A stretch of 64,000 nt of DNA from Streptomyces sp. NBC_01478 (GCF_036227225.1 NZ_CP109444.1:4817501-4881500), one strand, 5' to 3'. Shown: positions 1 to 8,878, counted from the first letter of the stretch. The notes: a model not told the origin generated them from the letters alone. Numbers and translations: made by a program.

Positions 1-130
1 CGACCTGCGCCGCGGAATCCTGCGGGGTGTCACTCAGAAGCTTGAATTTGATGCCGAGCGGGACGCCCGCCTCGTGTGTCATACGAGCGAGCTGCCCCCC
101 GCCGACCATGCCGACTACCGGGAACGTCAC
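1..130 (-). CDS. purK: PurK N-terminus (partial)
   Basis: This is the first 43 codons of 5-(carboxyamino)imidazole ribonucleotide synthase, the ATP-grasp enzyme that carboxylates AIR in de novo purine synthesis. Read on the minus strand from the GTG at 130, it gives VTFPVVGMVGGGQLARM followed by THEAGVPLGIKFKLL. The GGGQLARM stretch is the nucleotide-binding start typical of PurK. The remaining 330 or so residues lie before base 1. It is divergent from the GtrA-like gene. The family is recognised from the N-terminal motif only, which is characteristic. Confidence 0.85.
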   Translation of the reverse strand, partial: MTFPVVGMVGGGQLARMTHEAGVPLGIKFKLLSDTPQDSAAQV

Positions 131-272
131 TCCCCCAGGGTATCGGTCACGCCGGGGCGCCCGATTTCCGTGCCTCTTACCGTCCTTTTCCGGGTCTCTT
201 CCCAACCTGTGAGCGGCTTCACGGGCGGCGGGGGAAAGCGGTGGTTAGCATGGCTGGGTCGACGAATCCGAG

Positions 273-824
273 ATGACAGGGGCCTGCACACCGATGGAAC
301 GTGGTTCCGAAGGGCCTTTCAAACGGCTCGCGCGCGAGATCGCCAAGTTCGGCGCGGTGGGCGTGGTGGGCACCGTGGTGAACTTCGCGGTCTCCAACCT
401 GCTGTGGCATCTGACCAGCCTGCAGGCCGTGCGCGCCAATGTGATCGCGACGATCGTCGCCATCGGGTGCAACTACGTCGGCTTCCGCTACTTCACCTAC
501 CGTGACCGCGACAAGAGCGCCCGCACCAAGGAACTCAGCCTGTTCCTGGCGTTCAGCCTGGTCGGCCTGGTGATCGAGAACGGCGTCCTGTTCGCGGCGA
601 TCTACGGCTTCGGCTGGGACAGCTCGCTGCAGCGCAACGTCTTCAAGGTGCTCGGCATCGGCATCGCGACGCTGTTCCGCTTCTGGTCGTACCGGAGCTG
701 GGTCTTCAAGGCGCTGCCTGCCGAGGACGAGGATCTCCCGGAGGCCGGGGCTGCCCCGATCGCGGGCCCCTTCCCTGAGCCCACGCCGGAGCCGCAGCCC
801 CGCCCCAAGCAGCACGTGAGCTGA
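273..824 (+). CDS. GtrA family membrane protein
   Basis: This 183-residue integral membrane protein is of the GtrA/DPMS type, small four-helix proteins thought to help flip or present polyprenyl-linked sugars during cell-surface glycan synthesis. The sequence shows AKFGAVGVVGTVVNFAVSN as the first helix, then conserved NYVGFRYFTYRDR and a final FRFWSYRSWVF, all typical of GtrA. A Pro/Glu-rich cytoplasmic tail follows from about residue 148. An ATG at 294 could be the true start and would remove seven residues. No glycosyltransferase partner is adjacent; the neighbours are purK and a sensor kinase. Fold confidence is high, but the substrate is unknown. Confidence 0.85.
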   Translation: MTGACTPMERGSEGPFKRLAREIAKFGAVGVVGTVVNFAVSNLLWHLTSLQAVRANVIATIVAIGCNYVGFRYFTYRDRDKSARTKELSLFLAFSLVGLVIENGVLFAAIYGFGWDSSLQRNVFKVLGIGIATLFRFWSYRSWVFKALPAEDEDLPEAGAAPIAGPFPEPTPEPQPRPKQHVS

Positions 825-841
825 ATCGCCCCCCTTGGGGC

Positions 842-2119
842 TCAGCGGACCGTGGGCTCCTCGTCGTCCACCAGCGCCCGCTTCGCAGGCGGCGTCCGCG
901 ACAGGAACAGCCCGAACACCGGCGGCTGCAGTTGCAGCATCTCCAGCCGGCCGCCGTCCGCCTCCGCGAGGTCACGGGCGACCGCGAGACCGATCCCCGT
1001 GGAGTTACGACCGCTGATCGTGCGCTCGAAGATCCGGGCGCCGAGGTCGGTCGGCACCCCCGGACCCTCGTCCGTGACTTCTACGACGGCCTGGTTGCCG
1101 GTGACGCGGGTGCGCAGGGCGACCGTGCCGCCGCCGTGCATGAGCGAGTTCTCGATCAACGCGGCCAGCACCTGCGCCACCGCCCCCGGCGTACCGACGG
1201 CCTGGAGATGCCGCTTGCCCGAGCTGACGATCGCGCGGCCTGAGCTGCGGTAGGCGGGGCGCCACTCGGCGAGCTGCTGCTGGATGACCTCGTCGAGGTC
1301 GAAGGCGACGGCGGAGCCGGTACGGGGGTCACGCGCGTTCGTCAGCAGCCGCTCCACGACGTCCGTGAGCCGCTCGACCTGCGTCAGCGCGATCGTCGCC
1401 TCCTCCTTCACCGTGTCCGGGTCGTCGGTGAGGGTGATCTCCTCCAGCCGCATGGACAGCGCGGTCAGCGGCGTACGCAACTGATGCGATGCGTCGGCGG
1501 CGAGCCTGCGTTCGGCGGTGAGCATGCGGGCGATGCGCTCGGCGGAGGAGTCGAGGACATCGGCGACCCGGTCCAGCTCCGGGACGCTGTACCGCTTGTG
1601 CCGGGGGCGCGGGTCACCGGAACCGAGCCGCTCGGCGGTTTCCGCGAGGTCGGTGAGCGGCGAGGCGAGCCGGTTGGCCTGCCGTACGGCGAGCAGGACG
1701 GCGGCGACCACGGCGAGCAGCGCGACGGCACCGATGATGAGCAGCGTCCGCCCGACCTCACGGGTGACGGTCGAGCGCGGCTCCATCACGGTGACCGTCT
1801 CGCCCTCCTCGCCCTTGGCGGTGGAGCGGATGACGTCACCCGCCGGCTTGGTGCCGACCGCGATCACCGGGTCGCCCGGGATCCGGATCACGGCGTACCG
1901 GTCCTCCGTGACCTGCGTGCGCAGCACCTCGGAGTCGACGATCTCCGCCCCGAGAATCCGGCTGTCCACGATGCTGGCCAGCCGGAGCGCCTCGGAATCC
2001 ACGCGTTCCTGGGCGCTGTTGCTGATCGTGCGCGTCTCGACGATGACGAGGGACACACCGAACACGGCGATGACGACGAGCACCACGGCAAGCGTGGACT
2101 GAATAAGACGACGACGCAC
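842..2119 (-). CDS. HAMP-domain sensor histidine kinase
   Basis: This 425-residue membrane sensor kinase autophosphorylates and passes phosphate to the response regulator encoded just upstream on the same strand. TM1 spans about residues 5-27, an extracytoplasmic sensor about 28-122 and TM2 about 124-145, followed by HAMP. The dimerisation box SHQLRTPLTAL has His212 as the phospho-acceptor. The N-box is ENSLMHG and the G1 box DEGPGVP, and a G2-like GIGLAVARDLAE follows. The small external domain has no recognised ligand fold. The kinase and regulator genes are separated by 134 bases holding a dispersed repeat, so they may not be strictly translationally coupled. Confidence 0.92.
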   Translation of the reverse strand: MRRRLIQSTLAVVLVVIAVFGVSLVIVETRTISNSAQERVDSEALRLASIVDSRILGAEIVDSEVLRTQVTEDRYAVIRIPGDPVIAVGTKPAGDVIRSTAKGEEGETVTVMEPRSTVTREVGRTLLIIGAVALLAVVAAVLLAVRQANRLASPLTDLAETAERLGSGDPRPRHKRYSVPELDRVADVLDSSAERIARMLTAERRLAADASHQLRTPLTALSMRLEEITLTDDPDTVKEEATIALTQVERLTDVVERLLTNARDPRTGSAVAFDLDEVIQQQLAEWRPAYRSSGRAIVSSGKRHLQAVGTPGAVAQVLAALIENSLMHGGGTVALRTRVTGNQAVVEVTDEGPGVPTDLGARIFERTISGRNSTGIGLAVARDLAEADGGRLEMLQLQPPVFGLFLSRTPPAKRALVDDEEPTVR

Positions 2120-2147
2120 GGCACTCTCCGAGAAACGGCGACTGTCA

Positions 2148-2206
2148 GCGCCCCGAAAGGGGCGCGGGGAACGGCGCGACCAGCCCTACACAACGGCCGG
2201 TCGCGC
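2148..2206. repeat. REP-like intergenic palindrome
   Basis: This is a GCGCCCC-gaaa-GGGGCGC hairpin (2148-2165) followed by GGGGAACGGCGCGACC, with GGTCGCGC in inverse orientation at 2199-2206. The same core (GCGCGGGGAACTGCGCGACC in related form) recurs at 46.7 kb in this window. It is therefore a dispersed intergenic element rather than a unique regulatory site. It lies between the response-regulator stop and the kinase start and could attenuate the second gene. Confidence 0.6.
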
Positions 2207-2253
2207 ACACCACACGAGCCACCCACGGCGCAGGCGCAACGCGCGTAGCCGAC

Positions 2254-2931
2254 CTAGCTCTTTTCGAACCGGAACCCGACACCCCGCACCGTGGCGATGT
2301 ACCGAGGGTTCGCCGCATCGTCACCGAGCTTCTTCCGCAGCCAGGAGATGTGCATGTCGAGCGTCTTGGTCGACGACCACCACGTCGTGTCCCAGACCTC
2401 GCGCATCAACTGGTCGCGCGTGACGACCCGCCCGGCGTCCCGCACGAGAACGCGCAGCAGGTCGAACTCCTTGGCGGTGAGCTGGAGTTCCTCGTCACCC
2501 ATCCACGCACGGTGTGACTCGACGTCGATCCGCACCCCGTGCGTGGCCGGCGGCTGCGCCGGCTCCGCGGCGCCGCGCCGGAGCAGGGCCCGGACACGGG
2601 CGAGCAGTTCGGCGAGCCGGAAGGGTTTGGTGACGTAGTCGTCGGCGCCCGCGTCGAGGCCGACGACGGTGTCCACCTCGTCGGCGCGCGCGGTCAGGAT
2701 GAGGATCGGGACGGTGTGGCCCTCGGCGCGCAGTCGGCGGGCCACTTCCAGGCCGTCCATGCCGGGCAGGCCCAGGTCCAGGACACACAGGTCGATGCCG
2801 CCCTGGATGCCGGCATCGAGGGCGGTAGGTCCGTCCTCGCGCACCTCGACCTCGTAACCTTCCCGTCGCAAAGCGCGGGCCAGCGGCTCCGAGATGGACG
2901 CGTCGTCCTCGGCGAGCAGTACACGGGTCAT
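2254..2931 (-). CDS. OmpR/PhoB family response regulator
   Basis: This 225-residue transcriptional regulator is the partner of the kinase at 842-2119. The N-terminal receiver domain has the acidic pocket LAEDD (Glu8, Asp9, Asp10), the phosphorylated Asp52 in LCVLDLGLPG, Thr in LILTARA and Lys in YVTKPF. The C-terminal winged helix (about 130-225) has LTAKEFDLLRVLV, TRDQLMREVWD and RYIATVRGVGFRF, all typical of the family. It is the first gene of a two-gene operon divergent from the POT peptide transporter. That arrangement makes the shared 334-base intergenic region a plausible target, though this is inferred. Confidence 0.93.
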   Translation of the reverse strand: MTRVLLAEDDASISEPLARALRREGYEVEVREDGPTALDAGIQGGIDLCVLDLGLPGMDGLEVARRLRAEGHTVPILILTARADEVDTVVGLDAGADDYVTKPFRLAELLARVRALLRRGAAEPAQPPATHGVRIDVESHRAWMGDEELQLTAKEFDLLRVLVRDAGRVVTRDQLMREVWDTTWWSSTKTLDMHISWLRKKLGDDAANPRYIATVRGVGFRFEKS

Positions 2932-3265
2932 GAGGTGATGGTAGTCCGCCTCGGACAGCGGTCGAGGTGTGATCGCCGCGAGTGATTCTTACCTTTGGGC
3001 AAGTCGGATTCGCGGCCGTGAAGAATCTGGTCCGAACCTGTGCCTGTGGGATGTGATCCTTGTATTCACCTTAGAAAAGTCGGCCGCGGTTCCACTTCTT
3101 CCTGTGATCGATGTCTCAAGTCCTTCCATATCCGGCAGTGTCCTGCCGTATGGTGACTGGACCGCCCGTAGTGACACTGGGGACCTTTGGCGAGCATTCA
3201 TAGCTGAAGGTCTCTTTTGTGTGCGGCCCTGCCGACCAGTACGGCCCGACCAGCAAGGAACGACC
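2932..3265. promoter_or_regulatory. Divergent promoter region, regulator/POT gene
   Basis: These 334 bases separate the minus-strand regulator start from the plus-strand transporter start. The composition is less GC-rich than in the neighbouring genes. An imperfect palindrome at 3125-3152 pairs CCATA-CGGCAG with CTGCCG-TATGG and could be an operator or hairpin. One frame stays open from 2969 through this region into the transporter, but nothing upstream of 3266 resembles a POT N-terminus. Confidence 0.4.
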
Positions 3266-4762
3266 ATGGCGTCCAGCCTGACGAAGGACTCGGTGACTCC
3301 GGGCACCCCCGGTTCCGAGAAGACCTTCTTCGGCCACCCCCGCGGACTGGCCACTCTCTTCATGACCGAGATGTGGGAGCGATTCTCCTACTACGGCATG
3401 AAGGCTCTGCTCCCGCTGTACCTGGTGGCACCGGGCGGCCTGCACATGAGTGCGGCCACCGCGACCGCGATCTACTCGGTGTACCTGTCGCTCGTGTACC
3501 TGCTCGCCCTGCCCGGCGGCTGGTTCGCGGACCGTGTCCTCGGCCCCCGCAAGACGGTCGCCGTCGCGGGCGTGATCATCATGCTCGGCCACCTGACGCT
3601 CGCCCTCCCCTCCTCGGGCACGTTCTTCGCGGGCCTCGGCCTGGTGGCGGTGGGCTCGGGTCTCCTCAAGGCCAACATCTCCACGATGGTCGGCCACCTC
3701 TACGAGGGCCCGGACGACCCGCGCCGTGACGGCGGCTTCACGCTCTTCTACATCGGCATCAACATCGGAGCCTTCGCCGCACCGCTGATGATCGGCACCG
3801 TCGGCGAGAACTACAACTGGCACCTCGGCTTCGCGCTCGCCGCGGTCGGCATGGCCATCGGCCTCGCCCAGTACCTGATCGGCACGCGCCACCTCAGCTC
3901 CCGCTCGGACATCATCCCCACGCCGCTGTCCGCCGAGGAGAAGGCGGCCACGCTGCGCAAGTCGGGCCTGTGGGCGGCCGTCGCCGTCGTCTTCTACGCG
4001 ATCGTCGGCTTCTCCGGCCACTACACGCTGAACTGGCTGCTGGTCCCGATCACCATCGCCGGCCTGCTCATCCCCGTCCTGGTCATCGCCCGCATCAAGC
4101 GCGACAAGGACCTCGACCGGGCCGAGCAGTCGAAGATGTCCGCGTACATCTGGTTCTTCGTCGCGGCGGCCGTCTTCTGGATGATCTACGACCAGGGCGG
4201 CTCGACGGTGTCCCTGTTCGCCGACTCCTCCGCGAAGAACACCGTCTTCGGCTGGAACTTCCCGATCTCCTGGTACCAGTCGGTCAACCCGGTCCTCATC
4301 ATGGCCCTGGCCCCGGTCTTCGCCTGGGCCTGGCTGGCGCTGGCCCGCCGCGGCAAGGAGCCGAGCACGGCGACGAAGTTCGCGATGGGCCTGGTCCTGA
4401 TCGGCGCGTCCTTCTTCCTCTTCCTGGCCCCGCTCGCGATCGCCGACGGCGGTCACAAGGCGGCGGCGATGTGGCTGGTGGCGATCTACTTCGTCCAGAC
4501 GGTCGGCGAGTTGACCCTCTCCCCCGTCGGCCTGTCCGTCACCACGAAGATGGCTCCCGCGAAGTACGCCTCCCAGATGATGGGCGTCTGGTTCCTCGCG
4601 GTCACGGCGGGCGACGCCACGACGGGCCTCCTGTCCATCGCCGGCGTCGACCTCAACAAGACGGGCATCGTCGCCCTACAGGCCGCCCTCGCGGTCCTCG
4701 CGGGCGCGGCGGTATGGATGTACCGCAAGAAGGTCAAGGAACTGATGGGCGACGTGCACTGA
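3266..4762 (+). CDS. POT/PTR2 family oligopeptide:H+ symporter
   Basis: This 498-residue proton-dependent di-/tripeptide transporter belongs to the major facilitator superfamily. The hallmark TEMWERFSYYGM (Glu35, Glu38, Arg39, Phe40, Tyr43) is the ExxERFxYYG proton/peptide-coupling motif. FTLFYIGINIGAF matches the second PTR2 signature. About 14 hydrophobic segments run through the protein. The ATG at 3266 was chosen because the protein alignment starts there (MASSLTK...); the open frame extends 99 codons upstream without homology. The gene is followed by a clear hairpin terminator at 4787-4823. It lies divergent from the two-component system, a possible regulatory link. Confidence 0.93.
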   Translation: MASSLTKDSVTPGTPGSEKTFFGHPRGLATLFMTEMWERFSYYGMKALLPLYLVAPGGLHMSAATATAIYSVYLSLVYLLALPGGWFADRVLGPRKTVAVAGVIIMLGHLTLALPSSGTFFAGLGLVAVGSGLLKANISTMVGHLYEGPDDPRRDGGFTLFYIGINIGAFAAPLMIGTVGENYNWHLGFALAAVGMAIGLAQYLIGTRHLSSRSDIIPTPLSAEEKAATLRKSGLWAAVAVVFYAIVGFSGHYTLNWLLVPITIAGLLIPVLVIARIKRDKDLDRAEQSKMSAYIWFFVAAAVFWMIYDQGGSTVSLFADSSAKNTVFGWNFPISWYQSVNPVLIMALAPVFAWAWLALARRGKEPSTATKFAMGLVLIGASFFLFLAPLAIADGGHKAAAMWLVAIYFVQTVGELTLSPVGLSVTTKMAPAKYASQMMGVWFLAVTAGDATTGLLSIAGVDLNKTGIVALQAALAVLAGAAVWMYRKKVKELMGDVH

Positions 4763-4786
4763 CGTTCGTCTACGACGGTTTGGCGG

Positions 4787-4823
4787 AGGGCCGCCGCATC
4801 CTTCTCCGGGGTGTGGCGGCCCT
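4787..4823 (+). terminator. Hairpin terminator after POT gene
   Basis: AGGGCCGCC (4787-4795) pairs with GGCGGCCCT (4815-4823) and is followed by TTCGTGT. It starts 24 bases after the transporter stop. The stem is strong and lies just before the long inverted-repeat block. Confidence 0.7.
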
Positions 4824-5064
4824 TTCGTGTTCCCGGCGTTTTTCAGTGAACGTTGGGCCACTCGCTTCTTTGCCAGTGTCGGGCTTCCACGACCCGAGTA
4901 AAGGGCGCTCCCTACGGTCGCGTCGGCTACGCCGATTCCGCTCCGCTCCACCCTTGACTCGGTCCGCTCCAGCCCGTTTCAGAAGCGAGCGAGCGGCCCG
5001 GAGGAATGGGTGGCCGACGCACTAGTTCCCTTGGGTGAGCTGCGTTCCCGGCCGGGATGGAGGG

Positions 5065-5630
5065 GGCGCGCTGGCGTCTCGCCTGCACGCCGGGCAGGCT
5101 TAGCGGCCAACGGCGAGTGGGGACTTCCGTACGAGACCCCGGGCCTGCGTGCGCAGGGGCGCGTTCACGCCTCGCCGGCACGCCGGGTCGGCTCAGCGGC
5201 CAACGGCGGGCAGGAACTTCCGTACCAGACCCCAGGCCTGCGCGCGCAGGGACGTGTTCGCGTCTCGCCTGCACACCGGGCAGGCTCAGCGGCCAACCCC
5301 CGGTGGGGACTTCCGGAGCAAGACTCCGGACCTGCGCCCGCAGGGGCGCGCTGGCGTCTCGCCTGCACGCCGCGTCGGCTCAGCGACCAACGCCCGGTGG
5401 GGACTTCGGTACGAGCACTCCGGGGCCTGCGGACGCAGAGGCGCGATCACGCCTCGCCAGCACTCCGGGCAGGCTCAGCGGCCAACCCCGGTGGGGCTTC
5501 CGCACGAGACCCCGAACCCGCCCGCGATTCCGTATGAAGCCCCCGGGCCTGCGCGAGCAGGGGCGCGGTCGCGCCTCGCCGGCACACCGGATCGGTCGAC
5601 TCAGCGGCCAACGGCTGGTGGGCGTCGGAT
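5065..5630. repeat. Six tandem ~92-base repeats
   Basis: Units start near 5067, 5157, 5249, 5343, 5437 and 5561. Each contains GCAGGGGCGCG, CTCGCCTGCAC (or CTCGCCGGCAC) GCCGGG, GGCTCAGCGGCCAAC and GGTGGGGACTTCCG. Spacing is 90-95 bases except for the last interval, which carries an extra insertion. Two more units occur in reverse orientation at about 5997-6160. Confidence 0.85.
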
Positions 5631-5639
5631 GGGTGGGTG

Positions 5640-5708
5640 CTGGAGGCTGGGGGTAAAACTAACCACCGTCACAGGCTTTGACCGGTTAGGAAAGACCCCA
5701 GCTTCCAG
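5640..5708. other. Compound hairpin at centre of repeat element
   Basis: CTGGAGGCTGGGGGT (5640-5654) pairs with ACCCCAGCTTCCAG (5695-5708). Inside it CTAACC (5659-5664) pairs with GGTTAG (5684-5689), and an inner GTCA/TGAC pair closes the loop. The A-rich internal loops AAAA and GAAAG stand out against the GC-rich surroundings. It could be a structured RNA, a bidirectional terminator for the convergent genes, or a cruciform site. Confidence 0.5.
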
Positions 5709-6375
5709 ACAGGACACCGTCGGCGGCGGGAAGGAAGCCCCGGGAGCGAAGGCTGCCGGGGCCGGGAAATGCCACACCTCAACCCCCGACCCTCACATTT
5801 CCGCGAACCGGCACCCCGGGCGAGAGACCCGATCGACGGACGGGGCCCACCGCCCGCACCCCCACCCAGCCCAGGACAGCCCAGGACGGCCGAGCCCAGC
5901 TCAGCGCAGGACCGACCGACTGCCACAGGCCCACCCTCCCGCCCCGGAACCTCCCTGCCGACCCGGAGCCCTCCTGCCGACCCGCCGTCTTCTTGCAGAA
6001 GTCCCCACCAGGGGCTGGCCGCCGAGCCGACCCGGCGTGCAGGCGAGACGCAAACGCGCCCCTGCGCCCGCAGGCCCGGAGTCTTGTACCGAAGTCCCCA
6101 CCCGCCGTTGGCCGCTGAGCCAGCCCGGCGTGCAGGCGAGACGCCAGCGCGCCCCTCTACCCCGGCCCACAACGCAGTACAGGCAAGGGAACTCATGCCT
6201 CGGCCACCCATTCCTCCGGGCCGCTCGCTCGCTTCTCAAACGGGCTGGAGCGGACCGAGTCAAGGGTGGAGCGCAGCGGAATCGGCGCAGCCGACGCGAC
6301 CGCAGGGAGCGCCCTTTACTCGGGCCGAGGAAGCCCGACACTGACAAAGAAGCGAGTGGCCCAACCCGCACTTGT

Positions 6376-7698
6376 CTACCGCACCCGCCTCCGCCCCGGC
6401 ATGAACGTAAACACCGCCACACCAAGCAGGATCGCCGTACCGGAGACCAGGCCGAGCGCCTTCAGGCCGCCGTGGCTGTCGGAGCCGGTCTCCGCCAAGC
6501 CCCCCGAGGTCGATGAAGAGGTCGACGTACCGCCCGATGTGGAGGAACCGCCGGCCGCGCCGCTCGCCTGTTCCGTGGTGTCGAGGGTCAGTGAGACCTT
6601 CGACTCCGTGGGCGTGCAAGTCGTCGTCGTGCCAAGGGCGTTGACCGTGAGGACGCCGGGCGCCAGTGTCGACGTACCGCTCGCGCCGGGTTTGTATGTG
6701 CCGGTCAGGTCCGGGATCTCGATCGGGTCGCCGGACTTGATGGCGGCGGAGTTGGTCGGGCCTTCGACGTGGACCGTGCCCGTGTCGGCGCCGCCCAGGA
6801 CCACCTCCATCGACGGCTTCACCGAGTCCGCCGGGATGTCGGCGGGGCTGTCCATCACCGACCCCTTGAACTGCACGGTGAGGTCGTAACTCCCGCCGTC
6901 CTTCTTGGCGTTGATCTGGACGGCCGAGGTCGCGTTCTTGTCACCGATAGGCGTCTTGCACGCGTAGGGGACGGAGACCTCCTTGCCGGTGAAGTCGGTC
7001 TGACCGGTGCCGTCGCTGGGGCTCGCAGAAGCGGACTCGGACGCGGACTCCGAGTCACTGGGCGATGCCGACGCGGAGGCCGACGTAGAGCCCGACGGGG
7101 ACGGGGACGTGCTGGACGAACTGCCGTCCCCCGCCGTCACGTTGATCGTCGCCGAAGGCGAGACCGTCTGCGTCGGCGCGCACTTCGTGTCCGTCGAGAA
7201 CGCGTTGACCGTGTACGCGTCCGGAGTCAGCGTGACCGCCCCCGCCGTCGTCAGTTTCAGCGTGCCCTTCATGTCGGACAGGGTCATGACCGCGCCCTTG
7301 GGAATCGCCGGGTTCTCGCGCGGGCCCACCATCGCGATGTCGGCGGTCTGCGCGCCGGCCGCCTTCAACGTCCCGGACGGCTGTACCGAGTTGGCGGGGA
7401 GGTCGATGATGTCGGGGTTCTTGGACGCGGCCTGGGTGAACTTCCAGACGACGTCGACCGTGTCACCCACCTTCGCCGAAGCCGGCGCGGTGATCTCGAC
7501 CTTGGTGGTGCCGTCGACCGGGTCGATGCCGGCGGGCGGCACGCAGTGGGTGGCGTAGGACACCTCCGCGGCCTGCGCGGCCTGGGCGCTCAGCCCGAGC
7601 GCGAGGCCCGCGCCGCCGAGGACCAGCGCGAACGTGGCCGCGCCCGCTCTCCGTACACCGCCTCCGCCGGCCGGTATGACTCTCCTTGGCTTGCTCAC
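6376..7698 (-). CDS. LAxTG-anchored surface protein, two DUF6801-like domains
   Basis: This is a 440-residue exported protein. The start is the GTG at 7698, which overlaps the previous stop in GTGA. A signal peptide ends near the AQAAQAAE segment at about residues 33-40. Two related beta-rich domains follow (about 40-185 and 225-375). Each begins with a Tyr-x-(Thr/Ala)-x-Cys motif and ends in a T(K/T)C(A/T)PT segment, suggesting one disulfide per domain. A Ser-rich linker containing SASASASPS separates them. The C-terminus has LAETG, a hydrophobic helix and RRRVR, a sortase sorting signal of the class E type usual in Streptomyces. It is likely wall-anchored; the function is unknown. It is coupled to the membrane protein upstream. 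Confidence 0.82.
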   Translation of the reverse strand: MSKPRRVIPAGGGGVRRAGAATFALVLGGAGLALGLSAQAAQAAEVSYATHCVPPAGIDPVDGTTKVEITAPASAKVGDTVDVVWKFTQAASKNPDIIDLPANSVQPSGTLKAAGAQTADIAMVGPRENPAIPKGAVMTLSDMKGTLKLTTAGAVTLTPDAYTVNAFSTDTKCAPTQTVSPSATINVTAGDGSSSSTSPSPSGSTSASASASPSDSESASESASASPSDGTGQTDFTGKEVSVPYACKTPIGDKNATSAVQINAKKDGGSYDLTVQFKGSVMDSPADIPADSVKPSMEVVLGGADTGTVHVEGPTNSAAIKSGDPIEIPDLTGTYKPGASGTSTLAPGVLTVNALGTTTTCTPTESKVSLTLDTTEQASGAAGGSSTSGGTSTSSSTSGGLAETGSDSHGGLKALGLVSGTAILLGVAVFTFMPGRRRVR

Positions 7699-8801
7699 GT
7701 AAGTCCCTTCCTGGTGGGAGTCGTCGGACTCGTCGGACTGTCGTCGTGCGGTGCGGAGAGCCGACCGGCCGTGCCCGGATCGGAGTCCGGGGTGAACCAC
7801 GGCAGGGTCGAGGTCACAGGGGCGGCTTCCTGCGGGGCAGCCGCCGTGCCGAACCTCGGCATGTGCAGGGTGAGTTGAGTGGGCATGCGCAGGGCCCGGT
7901 GCCGGGGCGGGCCCGTGCTGCGGCCCGCTCGTCGTGGCCGTATCCGGTCCACCACGGCCATGCCGACGCGGAACACCGCCGCCGGTACGACCACGCAGAG
8001 CAGGATCCAGAACAGGGTCACGCCCCAGGGGCGGCCCACGCCCCACGGCTGTTCGGCGAGCACCCGGCCGCCGTACTTCATCGAGACGACGTAGTCGCCG
8101 TGCGCGCCGGCCGACAGCTCGACCGGGAGTCTGATCTCCGCCTTCCCGCCGGGCGCGATCGTGCCGCTGAACTGCTGGTCGTCCCACTGCGGTGCGAACA
8201 CCCCGTGGGAGGTGCCGACTTGGAACACGGGGTTCTTGACGGCTGACGAGCCCGCGTTGCCGACGGTGAAGACCAGCGTGCGGGACGGTGGTGCCCCGAA
8301 CCAGGTCAACAGCCCGCTCGAACCGTCCAGTCGGGGGTCGGACAGGACCGAGAGGCGTCCGGCCGACGGTTCGGCGGGGAGCGGTTCGATCGCGTGACCC
8401 GCGACCTGGAAGACCGCGTCCGCCGACGCACTCGCCCCCGTCACCGTCGCCACATGCACCACGCACGGGCACGGCACCGGCGGCTCGGACACCGGCAGCT
8501 TCTTGCTGAAGACCCCTTTGGCGTCCGTCGTGACGGCTCTGCCGTCCGCGTTCGCACAGGAGTTGGTCCCGCCGATCACCCCGCGCGCCGGCGTCGCCTG
8601 CCCGCAGATCAGCACCATCAGCAGGGCGTGCGCCCGCCAACCGCTCCCGGAGACGGTGATCGAACCGCCCGCCCCCGCCTGCGACTTGGAGAGTTTCACG
8701 TCCGGACCGCCCGCAGCGGAGGCAGGCATCGTCCCCGTCAACGGCAGCAGGAGCAGAGCGAGCACCGCCACCAGCGCCGGGATCCGTACCTTGCCGCTCA
8801 C
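7695..8801 (-). CDS. Exported single-pass membrane protein
   Basis: This is a 368-residue protein with an N-terminal signal peptide (cleavage near PASAAGG, about residue 30). The first extracellular domain has the pattern of neocarzinostatin/macromomycin-like Ig folds (SITVSGSGWRAHALL, VICGQ..., CPCVVHV). A second beta-rich domain covers about 150-265. One transmembrane helix (GVTLFWILLCVVVPAAVF) lies near 275-295, followed by a basic cytoplasmic tail of about 70 residues. Its stop overlaps the start of the LAETG protein by four bases, so the two are co-translated and may form a surface complex. The neocarzinostatin-like reading is tentative. Confidence 0.7.
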   Translation of the reverse strand: MSGKVRIPALVAVLALLLLPLTGTMPASAAGGPDVKLSKSQAGAGGSITVSGSGWRAHALLMVLICGQATPARGVIGGTNSCANADGRAVTTDAKGVFSKKLPVSEPPVPCPCVVHVATVTGASASADAVFQVAGHAIEPLPAEPSAGRLSVLSDPRLDGSSGLLTWFGAPPSRTLVFTVGNAGSSAVKNPVFQVGTSHGVFAPQWDDQQFSGTIAPGGKAEIRLPVELSAGAHGDYVVSMKYGGRVLAEQPWGVGRPWGVTLFWILLCVVVPAAVFRVGMAVVDRIRPRRAGRSTGPPRHRALRMPTQLTLHMPRFGTAAAPQEAAPVTSTLPWFTPDSDPGTAGRLSAPHDDSPTSPTTPTRKGLT

Positions 8802-8878
8802 GTCACCGCTCCCGTCATCCCATCAACTCGACTTCCGTGTGCGGGCGTTCGGCCACCGCAGCGGGCTCGCCGGGGCTG

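Larger units (their letters stand above)
4851..6365. repeat. 1.5-kb inverted-repeat element, non-coding
   Basis: The left arm (about 4851-5225) and right arm (about 5995-6365) are near-identical when one is reverse-complemented. Both outer ends read GTTGGGCCACTCGCTTCTTTG and share the inner runs GGGCGCTCCCT, CCCTTGACTCGGTCCGCTCC and GGAGGAATGGGTGGCCGA. Only scattered substitutions separate the arms over roughly 250 bases. Further inward, the arms become copies of a repeat of about 92 bases in opposite orientations. No frame gives a plausible protein, because the unit length varies (90-95) and breaks any reading frame. The block lies between convergent genes: the POT transporter ends on the left and a surface protein ends on the right. 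It is probably a dispersed Streptomyces repeat family that has recombined into a long palindrome. Confidence 0.8.

Noticed and set aside
2969..3265. N-terminal extension of the POT transporter
   Set aside because: The frame is open but the composition is non-coding-like. The transporter family begins at the ATG at 3266.
4851..6365. Insertion sequence or CRISPR array
   Set aside because: No transposase is encoded. The repeats of about 92 bases have no unique spacers of even length, and no cas genes are present.
5149..6516. 455-codon open frame across the repeat block
   Set aside because: It runs through tandem repeats whose length is not a multiple of three and across both inverted arms, so it has no stable protein pattern. 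It is a by-product of GC-rich repeats.
6376..8640. 754-codon reading of the LAETG protein
   Set aside because: The frame continues antiparallel to nothing but through the upstream membrane-protein gene in another frame. The signal peptide begins at the GTG at 7698.
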